Assembly (NCBI GenBank): GCA_026770585.1
Contig: MU646828.1
Coordinates: 10,574-21,770, forward strand
Direction of reading: 5' to 3'
DNA: 11,197 nucleotides
DNA from: Baffinella frigidus
Lineage: Eukaryota > Cryptophyceae > Cryptomonadales > Baffinellaceae
In this document: positions 4,636-10,954 of the stretch, one piece after another
How positions within the stretch are numbered: position 1 is the first letter of the stretch
Layout of the letters: every line of letters starts with the position of its first letter
Notes under the pieces: model-generated
Databases searched by the model: none
What the model was told of the DNA's origin: nothing
Seen by the model: only the letters and a program-made list of their open reading frames with translations
Made by a program: the position numbers and the translations under genes

Positions 4636-4735
4636 TCCCTTAAGTGCCCAGTAGGCTCATACGCCCTACGATAGGGCCCTAGGACCTGCCTAGGGCGAAT
4701 TAGGGTTGATATTCACACTATGGGTACTGAGGGGA
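4636..4735. mobile_element. 100-bp TA-flanked MITE, family B copy 1
   Basis: TCCCTTAAGTGCCCAGTAGG at the left pairs with the inverse of TGGGTACTGAGGGGA at the right, with TA on each side (4634-4635, 4736-4737). The interior CATACGCCCTACGATAGGGC is shared with the copies at 4967 and 5301. It is non-coding. Confidence 0.78.
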
Positions 4736-4766
4736 TAAGACCTTCATCTCCACCGGCACGGGCGCC

Positions 4767-4849
4767 ATGCATACACCCCCACCGCGTGAAAGACATGCAT
4801 GCATGCACCCCCACCTCGTGAATGCATGCACCCCCACCGCGTGAAAGAC
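4767..4849 (+). repeat. 27-28-bp tandem repeat, three units
   Basis: Units are of the form ATGCATGCACCCCCACCGCG + TGAAAGAC at 4767-4794, 4795-4821 and 4822-4849. The middle unit has an extra ATGC and lacks AAGAC. Confidence 0.85.
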
Positions 4850-4906
4850 GTTCAGAACTGAACCCTTGCGAATCCGAGCCGGTGGGTGTGGGACTTCTCA
4901 GGACTA

Positions 4907-5123
4907 CAGGGGTACCTCGCTCATAAGAAACCGCCCCCCTCTAGGACCACCACACGACCATAGGTATCCTCAAGTGGCGAGTAGGCTCATACGCCCTACC
5001 GTAGGGCTCTAGGACCTGCCTAGGACCTCTTGTAAGTCAATTTGACCCCCTCGCCACTTATGGGATAGGCCTATTGTAGGGTCTTAGGGAGGGGGGCGCT
5101 TTCTTATGAGCGAGGTACTCATG
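4907..5123. mobile_element. TA-flanked MITE family A copy 2, carrying a nested family B element
   Basis: The left end CAGGGGTACCTCGCTCATA is identical to copy 1; the right end is its inverse with two changes (GTACTCATG). The left flank is TA (4905-4906); the right is TG, probably a decayed TA. The extra 100 bp relative to copy 1 is a family B element with its own TA duplication. Confidence 0.88.
4967..5065. mobile_element. 99-bp MITE, family B copy 2, nested in family A
   Basis: TCCTCAAGTGGCGAG at the left pairs with the inverse of CTCGCCACTTATGGGA at the right, with TA at 4965-4966 and 5066-5067. Removing the element and one TA joins CATAGG to GGCCTATTG, which matches the centre of the uninterrupted family A copy. 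So B inserted after A. Confidence 0.85.
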
Positions 5124-5290
5124 TGACGACTGTTGACAGCGATCATCGGGCGGTGGGGGTGGGTGGAGGGATGTACATGTAGCGAGACGTGAACAGACAA
5201 ATCCTGTGCGTTCTGGAAATGCGCCGGAGTTGACAGTTCGGGACTACACACGAAACCCTGCATAATTGCCTTGCTCAAATGGAGACGCGC
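5124..5290. other. Spacer, no supported gene
   Basis: Mixed sequence including GGGCGGTGGGGGTGGGTGGA. No repeat relation to the neighbours and no convincing frame were found. Confidence 0.35.
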
Positions 5291-5300
5291 CCCCGACGGC

Positions 5301-5360
5301 TCCTAGGCAGGTCCTAGGACCCTACGGTAGGGCGTATGCGCCTTCTGGCCACTTAAGGGA
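5301..5360 (-). mobile_element. MITE family B copy 3, partial, reverse orientation
   Basis: The reverse complement reads TCCCTTAAGTGGCCAG, then GCATACGCCCTACCGTAGGG and TCCTAGGACCTGCCTAGG, matching the left 60 bp of the other family B copies. The other end is missing. Confidence 0.75.
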
Positions 5361-5394
5361 AAACCCACCCCCCTGCATGGGGCGTCTTCATGGC

Positions 5395-5468
5395 AAAACC
5401 CCAACCCCCAACCCCCCAAGCCCCAGACCTTTAACCTTTAACCCTAAACCCTAAAACCTTAACCCTAA
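5395..5468 (+). repeat. Interstitial telomere-like block
   Basis: CCCCAAC units grade into CCTTTAA, CCCTAAA and CCTTAA. It separates the MITE nest from the GC-rich region. Confidence 0.8.
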
Positions 5469-5639
5469 AGCGGTTCGCTTGAGCTGCAGCACTGGACAGA
5501 GGGGAAACTCTCGTGCATCGACGCTTCTGGGGATTCAGCGGCTTTCGGGTTCTGGAGGTCCCGCGAAGTGGCGCGAAGTTCGCCGCGAACCCAGAAAACC
5601 ATGGATGCCATGGATGCAGCCGTCCGGCCCAGCCTGCAC

Positions 5640-5790
5640 TGCCGCTCCCCGAATGGCCGCAGGCGGAGCAGGCGTAGGGGCGGTCCTCCATCTCGTTCTG
5701 GGAGAGCAGTTGTTGCCCTTCTTCGCGCGCTATCTCTTGGTTGATGGGCCGTGTGTACATGAAGTTCGTACGGGGTTTGGGTGCATGCAT
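5640..5790 (-). CDS. Possible minus-strand exon with a CxxC motif, family unknown
   Basis: The reverse-strand frame from the ATG at 5790 reads MHAPKPRTNFMYTRPINQ, EIAREEGQQLLSQNEMED and RPYACSACGHSGSGS. The mix of charged and polar residues and the CSACGH motif, typical of half a zinc ribbon or zinc finger, make this the most protein-like frame of the region. Other frames of the same DNA are Arg/Pro/Ser-rich. After the CxxC the frame becomes Gly/Ala/Trp-rich, then runs into telomere-like repeat, so the coding part probably ends near 5640. I cannot name a family, and the second metal-binding pair is not seen. It could be a pseudogene piece. Confidence 0.35.
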
Positions 5791-5844
5791 AGGTCTCTGT
5801 TCTTTCCCCGGACCCCGGCTGCACCATATCCTGGCTGCGTCTGA

Positions 5845-6089
5845 GTAGGACCACGAGAGAGGTCATGTCCAATCTACACGGTGTGTACGCACAGAGATAG
5901 GGGCGCAATCCCCGGGAGGGAAGGCCGGATCTGCCGGATCTTCTCGGTCCACCCGAAAAAAGAAATCCGGGGGCGCTCGGGCACTTTCCCTCGACTCAGA
6001 AGGACGCAATGCACTAATCCAGCACCTGGGGTTGGGAGCGATCCTTCCATGAAACGCTGCGCAAGAATCTCTAGTGCACTGCCGCCGAG
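5845..6089. other. GC-rich sequence with open frames on both strands, unresolved
   Basis: Several 60-125-codon frames overlap on both strands. One reverse frame has a moderately protein-like stretch (GGSALEILAQRFMEGSLPTP). None has a recognisable motif, and GC-rich DNA opens such frames by chance. The piece next to the ATG at 6090 may be a 5' leader. Confidence 0.3.
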
Positions 6090-6689
6090 ATGAGAAGGCC
6101 GGCGCCGCACGTCTGGCTCCTCCTGTTCGCCCTGCCCGGCTACACAAGCAGGAACGGGAGCGGCGCGTTGGGAAACGCCGTGCCGACGCGAAAAGTAATG
6201 GGAAACTGCCGAGCTCATCGAGGGGATGGGGCGGCGAGCTCATCTTCTAGATGCTTTAGGGGCCTACTTCCGCTCAACGTGAAGTCGACCACCGGGGGGT
6301 CATCAATCGCCGAGTCAAGAACGTGGTTGTTGTCGTGTCCTGCTGCGGTGGAGGGCGAGGTGCAGGGAAGTCTGGTGGAGAAGACGTGCGGAGGCGCGCT
6401 GAAGCGCAGTTGCACGACGCGAGACCACCCAGCTGACGCGTTGAGGGCGCCACCGCGAATAGTTCGCTCGCACCTCCCCGGTCCTCCCAGGATTTCCGTG
6501 GAGGAAAAGCAGCGTGCTGGGTCCGGTATTTTGCGCTTGCGGGGAGCGGGCGAACAATCTGGATCGGCAGACGAGCACGGTGGGAGTGAGCTCCGTGGGA
6601 GTGGAGAGGCGCCGCCCTTCGGTGGCAAGGATGGCGGGGATGTTCATGAGCAGACAGGAAGGGACGAGAAGCTGAAGTGGAAGAGGTAG
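6090..6689 (+). CDS. Hypothetical 199-residue ORF with signal-peptide-like start
   Basis: The ATG has a favourable context (GCCGCCGAGATGA). Residues 1-19 read MRRPAPHVWLLLFALPGYT: two Arg, then a hydrophobic core, as in a signal peptide. The rest is rich in Ser, Gly and Arg with no domain I recognise, including GILRLRGAGEQSGSADEHGG near residue 150 and a Lys/Arg-rich end (DEKLKWKR). Basic, Ser-rich regions after a signal peptide are typical of plastid-targeting leaders in algae with secondary plastids, but this is only a possibility. A 203-codon open frame lies on the opposite strand over most of the region (6274-6885), so strand choice is uncertain. It may not be a gene. Confidence 0.3.
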   Translation: MRRPAPHVWLLLFALPGYTSRNGSGALGNAVPTRKVMGNCRAHRGDGAASSSSRCFRGLLPLNVKSTTGGSSIAESRTWLLSCPAAVEGEVQGSLVEKTCGGALKRSCTTRDHPADALRAPPRIVRSHLPGPPRISVEEKQRAGSGILRLRGAGEQSGSADEHGGSELRGSGEAPPFGGKDGGDVHEQTGRDEKLKWKR

Positions 6690-6960
6690 GCTTCCGCTGG
6701 GACCTTAGCACGGCAGCGAGGGTCGGCAGCGAGGAGTGGCGTGGGTGTCGCCTTGTTCGCAGCAGTTCTCCGTGCTCCTGGCTTGCGTGTGCACTCTCCT
6801 TTGATCCCGCAGAGGACAACCTCATCCGGAACATTTTTAATTTCAAAGAAAACGGCCTATCAAACCGGATTCTCGCCCTAGTCAATTATTCTTAAGGCTA
6901 ATTAACCTTGGTCCAACTCCTATGAACAAACAGGGAACAGTTTTCTTTTAAATTAAACAT
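6690..6960. other. Transition from GC-rich region to AT-rich spacer
   Basis: GCAGCGAGG is duplicated around 6713-6735. From 6830 the DNA becomes AT-rich (ATTTTTAATTTCAAAG, TTTTCTTTTAAATTAAAC). No supported gene. Confidence 0.35.
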
Positions 6961-6993
6961 GTCCCCGGAGTAAACCCCCCCTTGCTTGATGCG

Positions 6994-7060
6994 AAGATGG
7001 CTTCCTAGCCTCCATGGACTGTCTATCTCTGTCTCAGTCTATTCTGGCGCGGCAATTCGG
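6994..7060 (+). other. Weak exon-like segment before a GTGAGC donor
   Basis: The frame reads DGFLASMDCLSLSQSILARQ F and then meets GTGAGC at 7060. The amino-acid mix and donor are plausible for an exon, but no homologous copy or family is seen. Low confidence. Confidence 0.2.
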
Positions 7061-7117
7061 TGAGCCCGGGCTCTCCCCCGCTCCAAAGTCGACGTTTTTT
7101 TACCGCAGACCCAGCAT

Positions 7118-7149
7118 GTCAACTTGGGAATAGTCGGACAGCCCGAGTG
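7118..7149 (+). repeat. 32-bp dispersed repeat, copy 1
   Basis: GTCAACTTGGGAATAGTCGG ACAGCCCGAGTG recurs with about six changes at 7954-7985, just before the first EsV-1-7-like exon. It may be a fragment of intron or 5' sequence of the same duplicated family. Confidence 0.75.
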
Positions 7150-7277
7150 AGGCAGAGCTAGGCATGCCTTGCGTGTTGGTTCGTGCCGGAGGTGGTGGTG
7201 GTGGAGACCAAAAACACAAGCCTGGTTCCCCGCTCTGAGGCAGAGCTAGGGGTCCCCCGCTCTGAGGCAGAGCTAGG
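7147..7277. repeat. GCTCTGAGGCAGAGCTAGG repeat, three copies
   Basis: Copies lie at 7147-7162 (partial), 7232-7250 and 7259-7277. The core GCTCTG-AGG-CAGAGC is an inverted repeat with a 6-bp stem. A short GGTGGTGGTGGTG microsatellite lies between the first two. Confidence 0.75.
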
Positions 7278-7315
7278 CCCCCCTTGCTCCTTGCTACAGT
7301 GCAGTCTCCGTTGAT

Positions 7316-7380
7316 ACCTAAACCCTAAACCCTAAACCCCGAACCCTAAACTTTAAACCCTAAACCCTAAACCCTAAACC
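7316..7380 (+). repeat. Interstitial telomere-like block
   Basis: Nine CCCTAAA-type units, mostly exact, in the left-telomere orientation. Confidence 0.88.
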
Positions 7381-7421
7381 GCCGCGTCTCATAAGTGGGA
7401 CCCAATGGTTCAAAAAAATTG

Positions 7422-7530
7422 TACCACGGCTTGGCCAAACCTTCAAAAAACTTCACCCCTCGGGGCCGTATTAGCGATCTGTGAACCACGGCTTGACGAA
7501 ACCTTTAAAAAAAATTCACCCCCCCCCCCC
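7422..7530 (+). repeat. About 61-bp tandem repeat, two units
   Basis: ACCACGGCTTGGCCAAACCTTCAAAAAACTT at 7424 recurs as ACCACGGCTTGACGAAACCT at 7485, each followed by an A-rich stretch and CACCCC. TTAGCGATCTGTG at 7471 also recurs as CTAGCGATCTGTG near 7596. The second unit ends in a C12 run. Confidence 0.75.
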
Positions 7531-7599
7531 TTCAAATACCTCGCGCCACTAGGTCCTACCCCAGAGACTCGGCTAGGTCGAGGTCTCGGACTGCGCTAG

Positions 7600-7825
7600 C
7601 GATCTGTGCGTATCAGCTTAATCTCTGATACTCGATGGACAGCATCGTTTGAGATGAACTCCATTTATCTCTCATGGGAGTTCTCGAAGCCAAGCTTGCT
7701 TGGTGAGTTCGCACGAGAGGCTTTGGGGCATCCTCACTTGACCCTCTCTGCATACAACCAGCCCCTTTCCCGCGAGACAGGACAGCCACGAACAAGCGCG
7801 GTTTGATCCGGGAACTGGTATTTAC
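7600..7825. other. Spacer, no supported gene
   Basis: Open frames of about 60 codons occur on both strands without a recognisable motif. Includes CTCTCATGGGAG and other short inverted words only. Confidence 0.3.
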
Positions 7826-7903
7826 CTTTTAAGAATCTGGCAAGGAAAATTACTACACAAATGAAGCAACTGTGTAGCATTTTTCGTGCAGATTCTTAAA
7901 AAG
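7826..7903. mobile_element. Inverted-repeat element D, copy 3
   Basis: CTTTTAAGAATCTGGCAAGG AAAATTACTACACAA at the left pairs with TGTGTAGCATTTTTCGTGCA GATTCTTAAAAAG at the right. It lacks most of the central sequence of the copies at 2095 and 2298. It is followed by TTCCTGGATGAG, which resembles the TTCCCTGGATCAG after copy 2, so homology extends past the element to the acceptor-like site. Confidence 0.8.
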
Positions 7904-8011
7904 AGAAACAGTTGTTCCTGGATGAGGTTCCCCAGGATAGTCGGTCAAAATCAGTCAACTTAAGAATAGTCGACCAACCCGAGTGGACACACCGTTTCGA
8001 TTCACGGCCAG

Positions 8012-8066
8012 GTGTGGGGCGCTGGGGTGCCGAACGAAGCCCATCTTCCGAGACGAAGAGGTGGGG
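8012..8066 (+). pseudogene. EsV-1-7-type Cys motif, first half, interrupted by a hairpin element
   Basis: After GGCCAG the frame reads RCGALGCRTKPIFRDEEVG. C-x4-C followed by T-x-P-x-F fits the start of the EsV-1-7 repeat (C-x4-C-x16-C-x2-H), named from an Ectocarpus virus gene and found in the brown-alga developmental regulator IMMEDIATE UPRIGHT. The motif stops at GTAAGC (8067), where a 138-bp hairpin begins. If 8067-8211 is spliced out, the frame continues SRAVLAPHVSAH, where the VSAH position corresponds to CSAH in the second copy. One Cys would therefore be lost even after splicing. The biochemical role of these motifs is not established; metal binding is plausible from the Cys/His pattern. 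Confidence 0.6.
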
Positions 8067-8071
8067 GTAAG

Positions 8072-8209
8072 CCACCAGCATCAGAAGAGAACCAAATCGG
8101 GGTGGAGTCGAGTGAATTTTATCACCAGAGATAAACCCTCAGGGTTTATCCCTGGTGAAATTATTGCAGGTGGCATATCCCGATTTGGTTCTCTTCTGGT
8201 GGCTGGTGG
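8072..8209. mobile_element. 138-bp hairpin element at a splice donor (introner-like)
   Basis: The left arm CCACCAGCATCAGAAGAGAA CCAAATCGGG pairs with the right arm CCCGATTTGGTTCTCTTCTG GTGGCTGGTGG. The inner arms TCACCAGAGATAAACCCT and AGGGTTTATCCCTGGTGA close on one base. The element lies between AG (8070-8071) and AG (8210-8211). GTAAG precedes it and GGTGGAG ends it, so it could be removed as an intron from 8067 to 8211. It has no coding capacity. Only one copy is in the window. Confidence 0.8.
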
Positions 8210-8313
8210 AGGTCTCGGGCCGTGCTAGCTCCTCATGTATCTGCACACACAACTTATTCTGGTCATCACACAACGTTGAGGTTGTCCCTTGATCTGCGCA
8301 CGAAACGTTTCAG

Positions 8314-8404
8314 GTGTGGCGCGATGGGGTGCCGCACGAAGCCCATCTTCGGAGAGGTGGGCGTGAAGCGGGGACCGCGCTTCTGCTCTGCGCACAAGGC
8401 CTGC
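8314..8404 (+). CDS. EsV-1-7-type Cys/His motif, complete (partial gene)
   Basis: After GTTTCAG (acceptor-like, ending 8313) the frame reads RCGAMGCRTKPIFGEVGV then KRGPRFCSAHKAC. All four ligands of C-x4-C-x17-C-x2-H are present, close to the published C-x4-C-x16-C-x2-H pattern, with the conserved P-x-F-G in between. The DNA of the first 40 bases is nearly the same as at 8012, so the two are duplicates. The frame then runs directly into CCCTAAA repeats without a GT, or splices at an unseen site. It is probably one exon of a multi-repeat protein or its remnant. Confidence 0.65.
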
Positions 8405-8560
8405 ACCCTAAACCCTAAACCCTGAACCCTAAACCCTAAACCGTAAAACCTAAACCCTCAACCCTCAACCCTAAACCGTGAACCCTGAACCCTAAGCCCT
8501 AAAACCTAAACCCTAAACCCTAAACCCTAAACCCTAAACCCTCAAACCTAAACCCTACGC
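8405..8560 (+). repeat. Interstitial telomere-like block after the Cys-motif exon
   Basis: About 22 units, mostly CCCTAAA with CCCTGAA and CCCTCAA variants, begin immediately after the codon for the last Cys. Confidence 0.9.
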
Positions 8561-8574
8561 CAGGCCCCGGGACA

Positions 8575-9345
8575 CAGAGACGTTGTCAACCGAAAGTGCG
8601 AGCGCCAGGTCCAATCCGCCAACAAGTCAATTGTAAATTGGTATCGTGGTACAAAATTAAAACGCTCTGGTACGAAACGAGTTTTACAGGATTTGCGAGC
8701 ACCAGATGTGAGACGTCACCAAATCCGCCAACAAGTCGATTGTAGTTTGGGATCTTGGTTCAAAATTAAAATGCTCTGGTATGAACCGAGTTTTAGGCTC
8801 CGGGGCACAGGGCCGTGGTCAACCGGAAGTGCGAGCGCCAGGTCAAATCCGCCAACAAGTCGATTGTAAATTGGCATCGTGGTACACAATTAAAACTCTC
8901 TGGTACGAACCGAGTTTTAAGCTCCGGGGTATAGGGACGTTGTCAACCGGAAGTTCGAGCCCCAGTTCAAATCCGCCAACAAGTCGGTTGTAGTTTGGGA
9001 TCGTGGTTCAAAGTTAAAACGCTCTGGTACGAAACGAGTTTTACAGGATTTGCGAGCACCAGGTGTGAGCCGTTACCAAATCCGCCAACAAGTTGGTTGT
9101 AGTTTGGGATCGTGGTACAAAGTTAAAACGCTCTGGTATGAACCGAGATTTAGGCTCCGAGGCATAGGGACGTTGTCAACCGGAAGTGCGAGCGCCAGGT
9201 GTGAGCCTCTCCCAAATTCCCCAACAAGTCGATTGTAATTCGAGGTCGTGGTACAAAGTTAGAACTCTCTAGTACGAAACGAGTTTTAGGCTCCGGGGCA
9301 TAGGGCCGTGGTCAACCGCAAGTGCGAGCCCCAGGTCAGACCCCT
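8575..9345 (+). repeat. Satellite array with alternating 109- and 124-bp units
   Basis: The word CCGCCAACAAG or a close variant recurs at 8616, 8725, 8849, 8973, 9082, about 9218 and about 9342. Spacings are 109, 124, 124, 109, 136 and 124. A unit reads AATCCGCCAACAAGTCGATT, TTGGGATCGTGGTACAAA, TTAAAACGCTCTGGTACGAA and CGAGTTTTAGGCTCCGGGGC. Short units have ACAGGATTTGCGAGCACC in place of the longer linker CTCCGGGGCATAGGGACGTT. Neither main period is a multiple of three, so open frames across it are not a repeated protein. Confidence 0.9.
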
Positions 9346-9499
9346 CAACAACTATGCGACCTCGATTTTTGCGCCGTCCCTCTAAACACAAATTCTCGGT
9401 TGTATTTCAACGAAAATTACTACACGCTGTTTCAACCGTGTGGAATGTCCTGTCATTTTCCGCACCGGGGCCGTCTATTCGACAGATTAGTACCACGAA
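9346..9499. other. Spacer with a fragment resembling element D
   Basis: TTTCAACGAAAATTACTACA CGCTG at 9407 resembles the arm of element D. The other arm is not clear, so I treat it as a degraded fragment. No gene seen. Confidence 0.35.
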
Positions 9500-9548
9500 A
9501 GCCGCGTTAACTAACACGGCGCGCTTCTACGCTGCACACAAGGCTCAG
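9500..9548 (+). pseudogene. Decayed EsV-1-7-type motif end
   Basis: The frame ends ALTNTARFYAAHKAQ before GTCCGCC and matches PRFCSAHKA of the motif at 8314 in protein and DNA (GCGCTTCTACGCTGCACACA AGGC). The first ligand of C-x2-H is Tyr instead of Cys, so this motif has lost a putative metal ligand. Telomere-like repeat follows within 10 bases, as at 8405. Confidence 0.5.
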
Positions 9549-9555
9549 GTCCGCC

Positions 9556-9957
9556 AAACCCTGAACCCTACACCCTAAACATTAAACCTGAAACCCTGAA
9601 CCCTGAACAATAAACCCTGAACCCTGAACCCCAAACCCCAAACCCTAAACCCTAAACCCTAAACCCTAAACCCTGAACTTTATATCCTGATCCCTAAACC
9701 CTCAACCCTGAACCCCAAACCTTGAATCCTGAATCCTGAACTCTAAAACCTAAACCTTAAATCCCGAAGCCTAAACCCTAAATCCTGAACCCTAAAAATC
9801 CTGAACCCTAAACCCTGAACCCTAAACCCTCAATCCTGAACCTTAAATCCTGAACCCTGAAACCTAAACCCTAAACCCTAAATCCCGAACCCTAAACCCT
9901 TAACCCTAAACCCTAGGCACCCTAAACACTAAACCCTAAACCCTAAACCCTAACCCC
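9556..9957 (+). repeat. Long interstitial telomere-like block, 400 bp
   Basis: About 56 units mix CCCTAAA and CCCTGAA with variants such as CCTTAAA, TCCTGAA and TCCCGAA; the most exact run is near 9648-9676. It ends CCCTAACCCCCAG at the acceptor of the exon at 9961 and starts next to the donor-like GT at 9549. Confidence 0.92.
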
Positions 9958-9960
9958 CAG

Positions 9961-10045
9961 GACTGTTTGAAGACAGCGACCTTCGTCGCGCCCGGGCCGG
10001 GCGGGAAAAGGCGCATGCGCTACTGCGCCCTACACCGTGACCCAG
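9961..10045 (+). CDS. EsV-1-7-type motif, second-half exon, copy 1
   Basis: After CCCCCAG the frame reads DCLKTATFVAPGPGG then KRRMRYCALHRDPG and ends at CCCAG/GTTGCC. C-x3-A-T-F, then C-x2-H and a Pro-Gly, fit the second Cys, P-S-F and C-x2-H-x3-G parts of the EsV-1-7 repeat. The first Cys would come from a preceding exon. The spacing between the two Cys (19) is a little longer than the published 16. Confidence 0.55.
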
Positions 10046-10178
10046 GTTGCCGTGCGTTTTTTCCTTCAATGGATGCCCCCCACAATTCCGACTACTTTTC
10101 CACAGTTTTCTGAGAAAAATTGTACTGGGATCGGGGTTCGTAACAATTTTTCTCACATTTTTTTTTTACTGTTTTCGA

Positions 10179-10265
10179 CTTGTTTTTGGAAGACAGCGAC
10201 ATTCGTCGCGCCCGGGCCGGCCGGGAAAAGGCGCATGCGCTACTGCGCCCTACACCGTGACCCAG
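10179..10265 (+). CDS. EsV-1-7-type motif, second-half exon, copy 2
   Basis: The frame reads STCFWKTATFVAPGPAG then KRRMRYCALHRDPG and ends CCCAG/GTGCCC. From ACAGCGAC to CCCAGGT it differs from copy 1 at only three or so bases, so it is a recent duplicate. Just upstream, the sequence is T-rich (TTTTTTTTTACTGTTTTCGA), like a polypyrimidine tract. Confidence 0.55.
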
Positions 10266-10344
10266 GTGCCCCGCCCCACTCGAGGCCAGAAAAATGTACT
10301 ATTTGTAAAGTGTTGTAGTGTCACGACCTAGTTTTGTACTGAAA

Positions 10345-10395
10345 TTGGTCACTTGCAGCGTGAGTAACGTGTCCTACAGCGTGAGTACCGTGACC
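10345..10395 (+). repeat. CAGCGTGAGTA short repeat upstream of copy 3
   Basis: TGCAGCGTGAGTAACGTGTCC and ACAGCGTGAGTACCGTGACC are tandem near-copies, about 21 bp apart. Confidence 0.65.
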
Positions 10396-10401
10396 TCCTC
10401 C

Positions 10402-10478
10402 CTGAGACGACGTTGATAGCGCCCGGGCGCTAGGAACGTGCCGGGAAATGCGTTTCTGCGCCCTACACCGCAACCCAG
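10402..10478 (+). pseudogene. EsV-1-7-type motif, second-half exon, copy 3 (frameshifted)
   Basis: The 3' part reads MRFCALHRNPG and ends CCCAG/GTTTTG as in copies 1 and 2. The 5' part reads TLIAPGR then stop in the frame that matches ATFVAPGP, so there is a shift of one base between the two halves. This copy is probably not functional. Confidence 0.55.
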
Positions 10479-10652
10479 GTTTTGTTTCCAGTGTTTGAAG
10501 CTGGTTTCGTTTTCATCGTTTGGATACTGTTTGTTTCCCAGTGTTTGAAGCTGGTTTCGTTTCCAGTGTTTGAAGCTGGTTTCGTTTTTACTGTTTGGAT
10601 ACTGTTTTTTTTTTCGGTGTTGGAAGTGATTTCGTTTTCAGTTTCGTTTGCA
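10479..10652 (+). repeat. T-rich tandem repeat in intron position
   Basis: Units of CAGTGTTTGAAGCTGGTTTC G occur at about 10490, 10539 and 10566, with a diverged one at 10615; ACTGTTTGGATACTGTTT occurs twice. The tract starts at the donor-like GT of exon copy 3 and ends TTTCGTTTGCAG (10652). It looks like an expanded polypyrimidine/acceptor region with several CAG words. Confidence 0.8.
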
Positions 10653-10673
10653 GGGACCTGTTCCAATCGGAGA

Positions 10674-10728
10674 TTCTTTCGCCTCAAGAGTCAGACTCTT
10701 GACTTCTTTCGCCTCAAGAGTCAGACTC
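10674..10728 (+). repeat. 29-bp direct repeat
   Basis: TTCTTTCGCCTCAAGAGTCA GACTC occurs at 10674-10698 and 10703-10727. Part of it (TTCTTTCGCCTC) is the exact inverse of GAGGCGAAAGAA at 10752-10763. Confidence 0.85.
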
Positions 10729-10731
10729 CAG

Positions 10732-10791
10732 GGCTCTCGGCTGACCAGTCGAGAGGCGAAAGAACCAGTCGAGAGGTCAGTCGAGAGCCGT
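10732..10791. repeat. Inverted repeat around CAGTCGAGAGG
   Basis: GGCTCTCGGCTGAC at the left pairs with GTCAGTCGAGAGCC at the right with one mismatch. The loop contains CCAGTCGAGAGG twice as a direct repeat. Confidence 0.75.
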
Positions 10792-10831
10792 GGGACCTTC
10801 CGCGGAAGGATGACGTTTGGCTTGCTTGCAG

Positions 10832-10927
10832 AGTACGTCTCGGGGCGGAAAAACTACCACAGAAACTGCCAAACCCCGGAGGGTTCGCACGATCCACCCC
10901 ATCTACGCCCCAGCCTGAAAAAACTCA
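10832..10927 (+). pseudogene. EsV-1-7-type first-half exon, copy 1 (frameshifted)
   Basis: After GCTTGCTTGCAG the frame reads EYVSGRKNYHRNCQTPEG, then diverges as SHDPPHLRPS. Compared with copy 2 there is one extra base after GAGGG, which removes the second Cys codon and shifts the frame. In the shifted-back frame the text is CTIHPIYA as in copy 2, then TGA. Confidence 0.5.
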
Positions 10928-10954
10928 AAACTCAAAACATTTTTCGAATTTTGA

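Noticed and set aside
8781-9238. Repeated open frames with TLWYEP and LRGIGTLSTGS
   Set aside because: They fall in the 109/124-bp satellite; the period is not a multiple of three, so frames do not stay in register.
10463-10687. Reverse-strand frame with repeated KPASNTGNE
   Set aside because: It is the complement of the T-rich tandem repeat in intron position; repeats explain the open frame.
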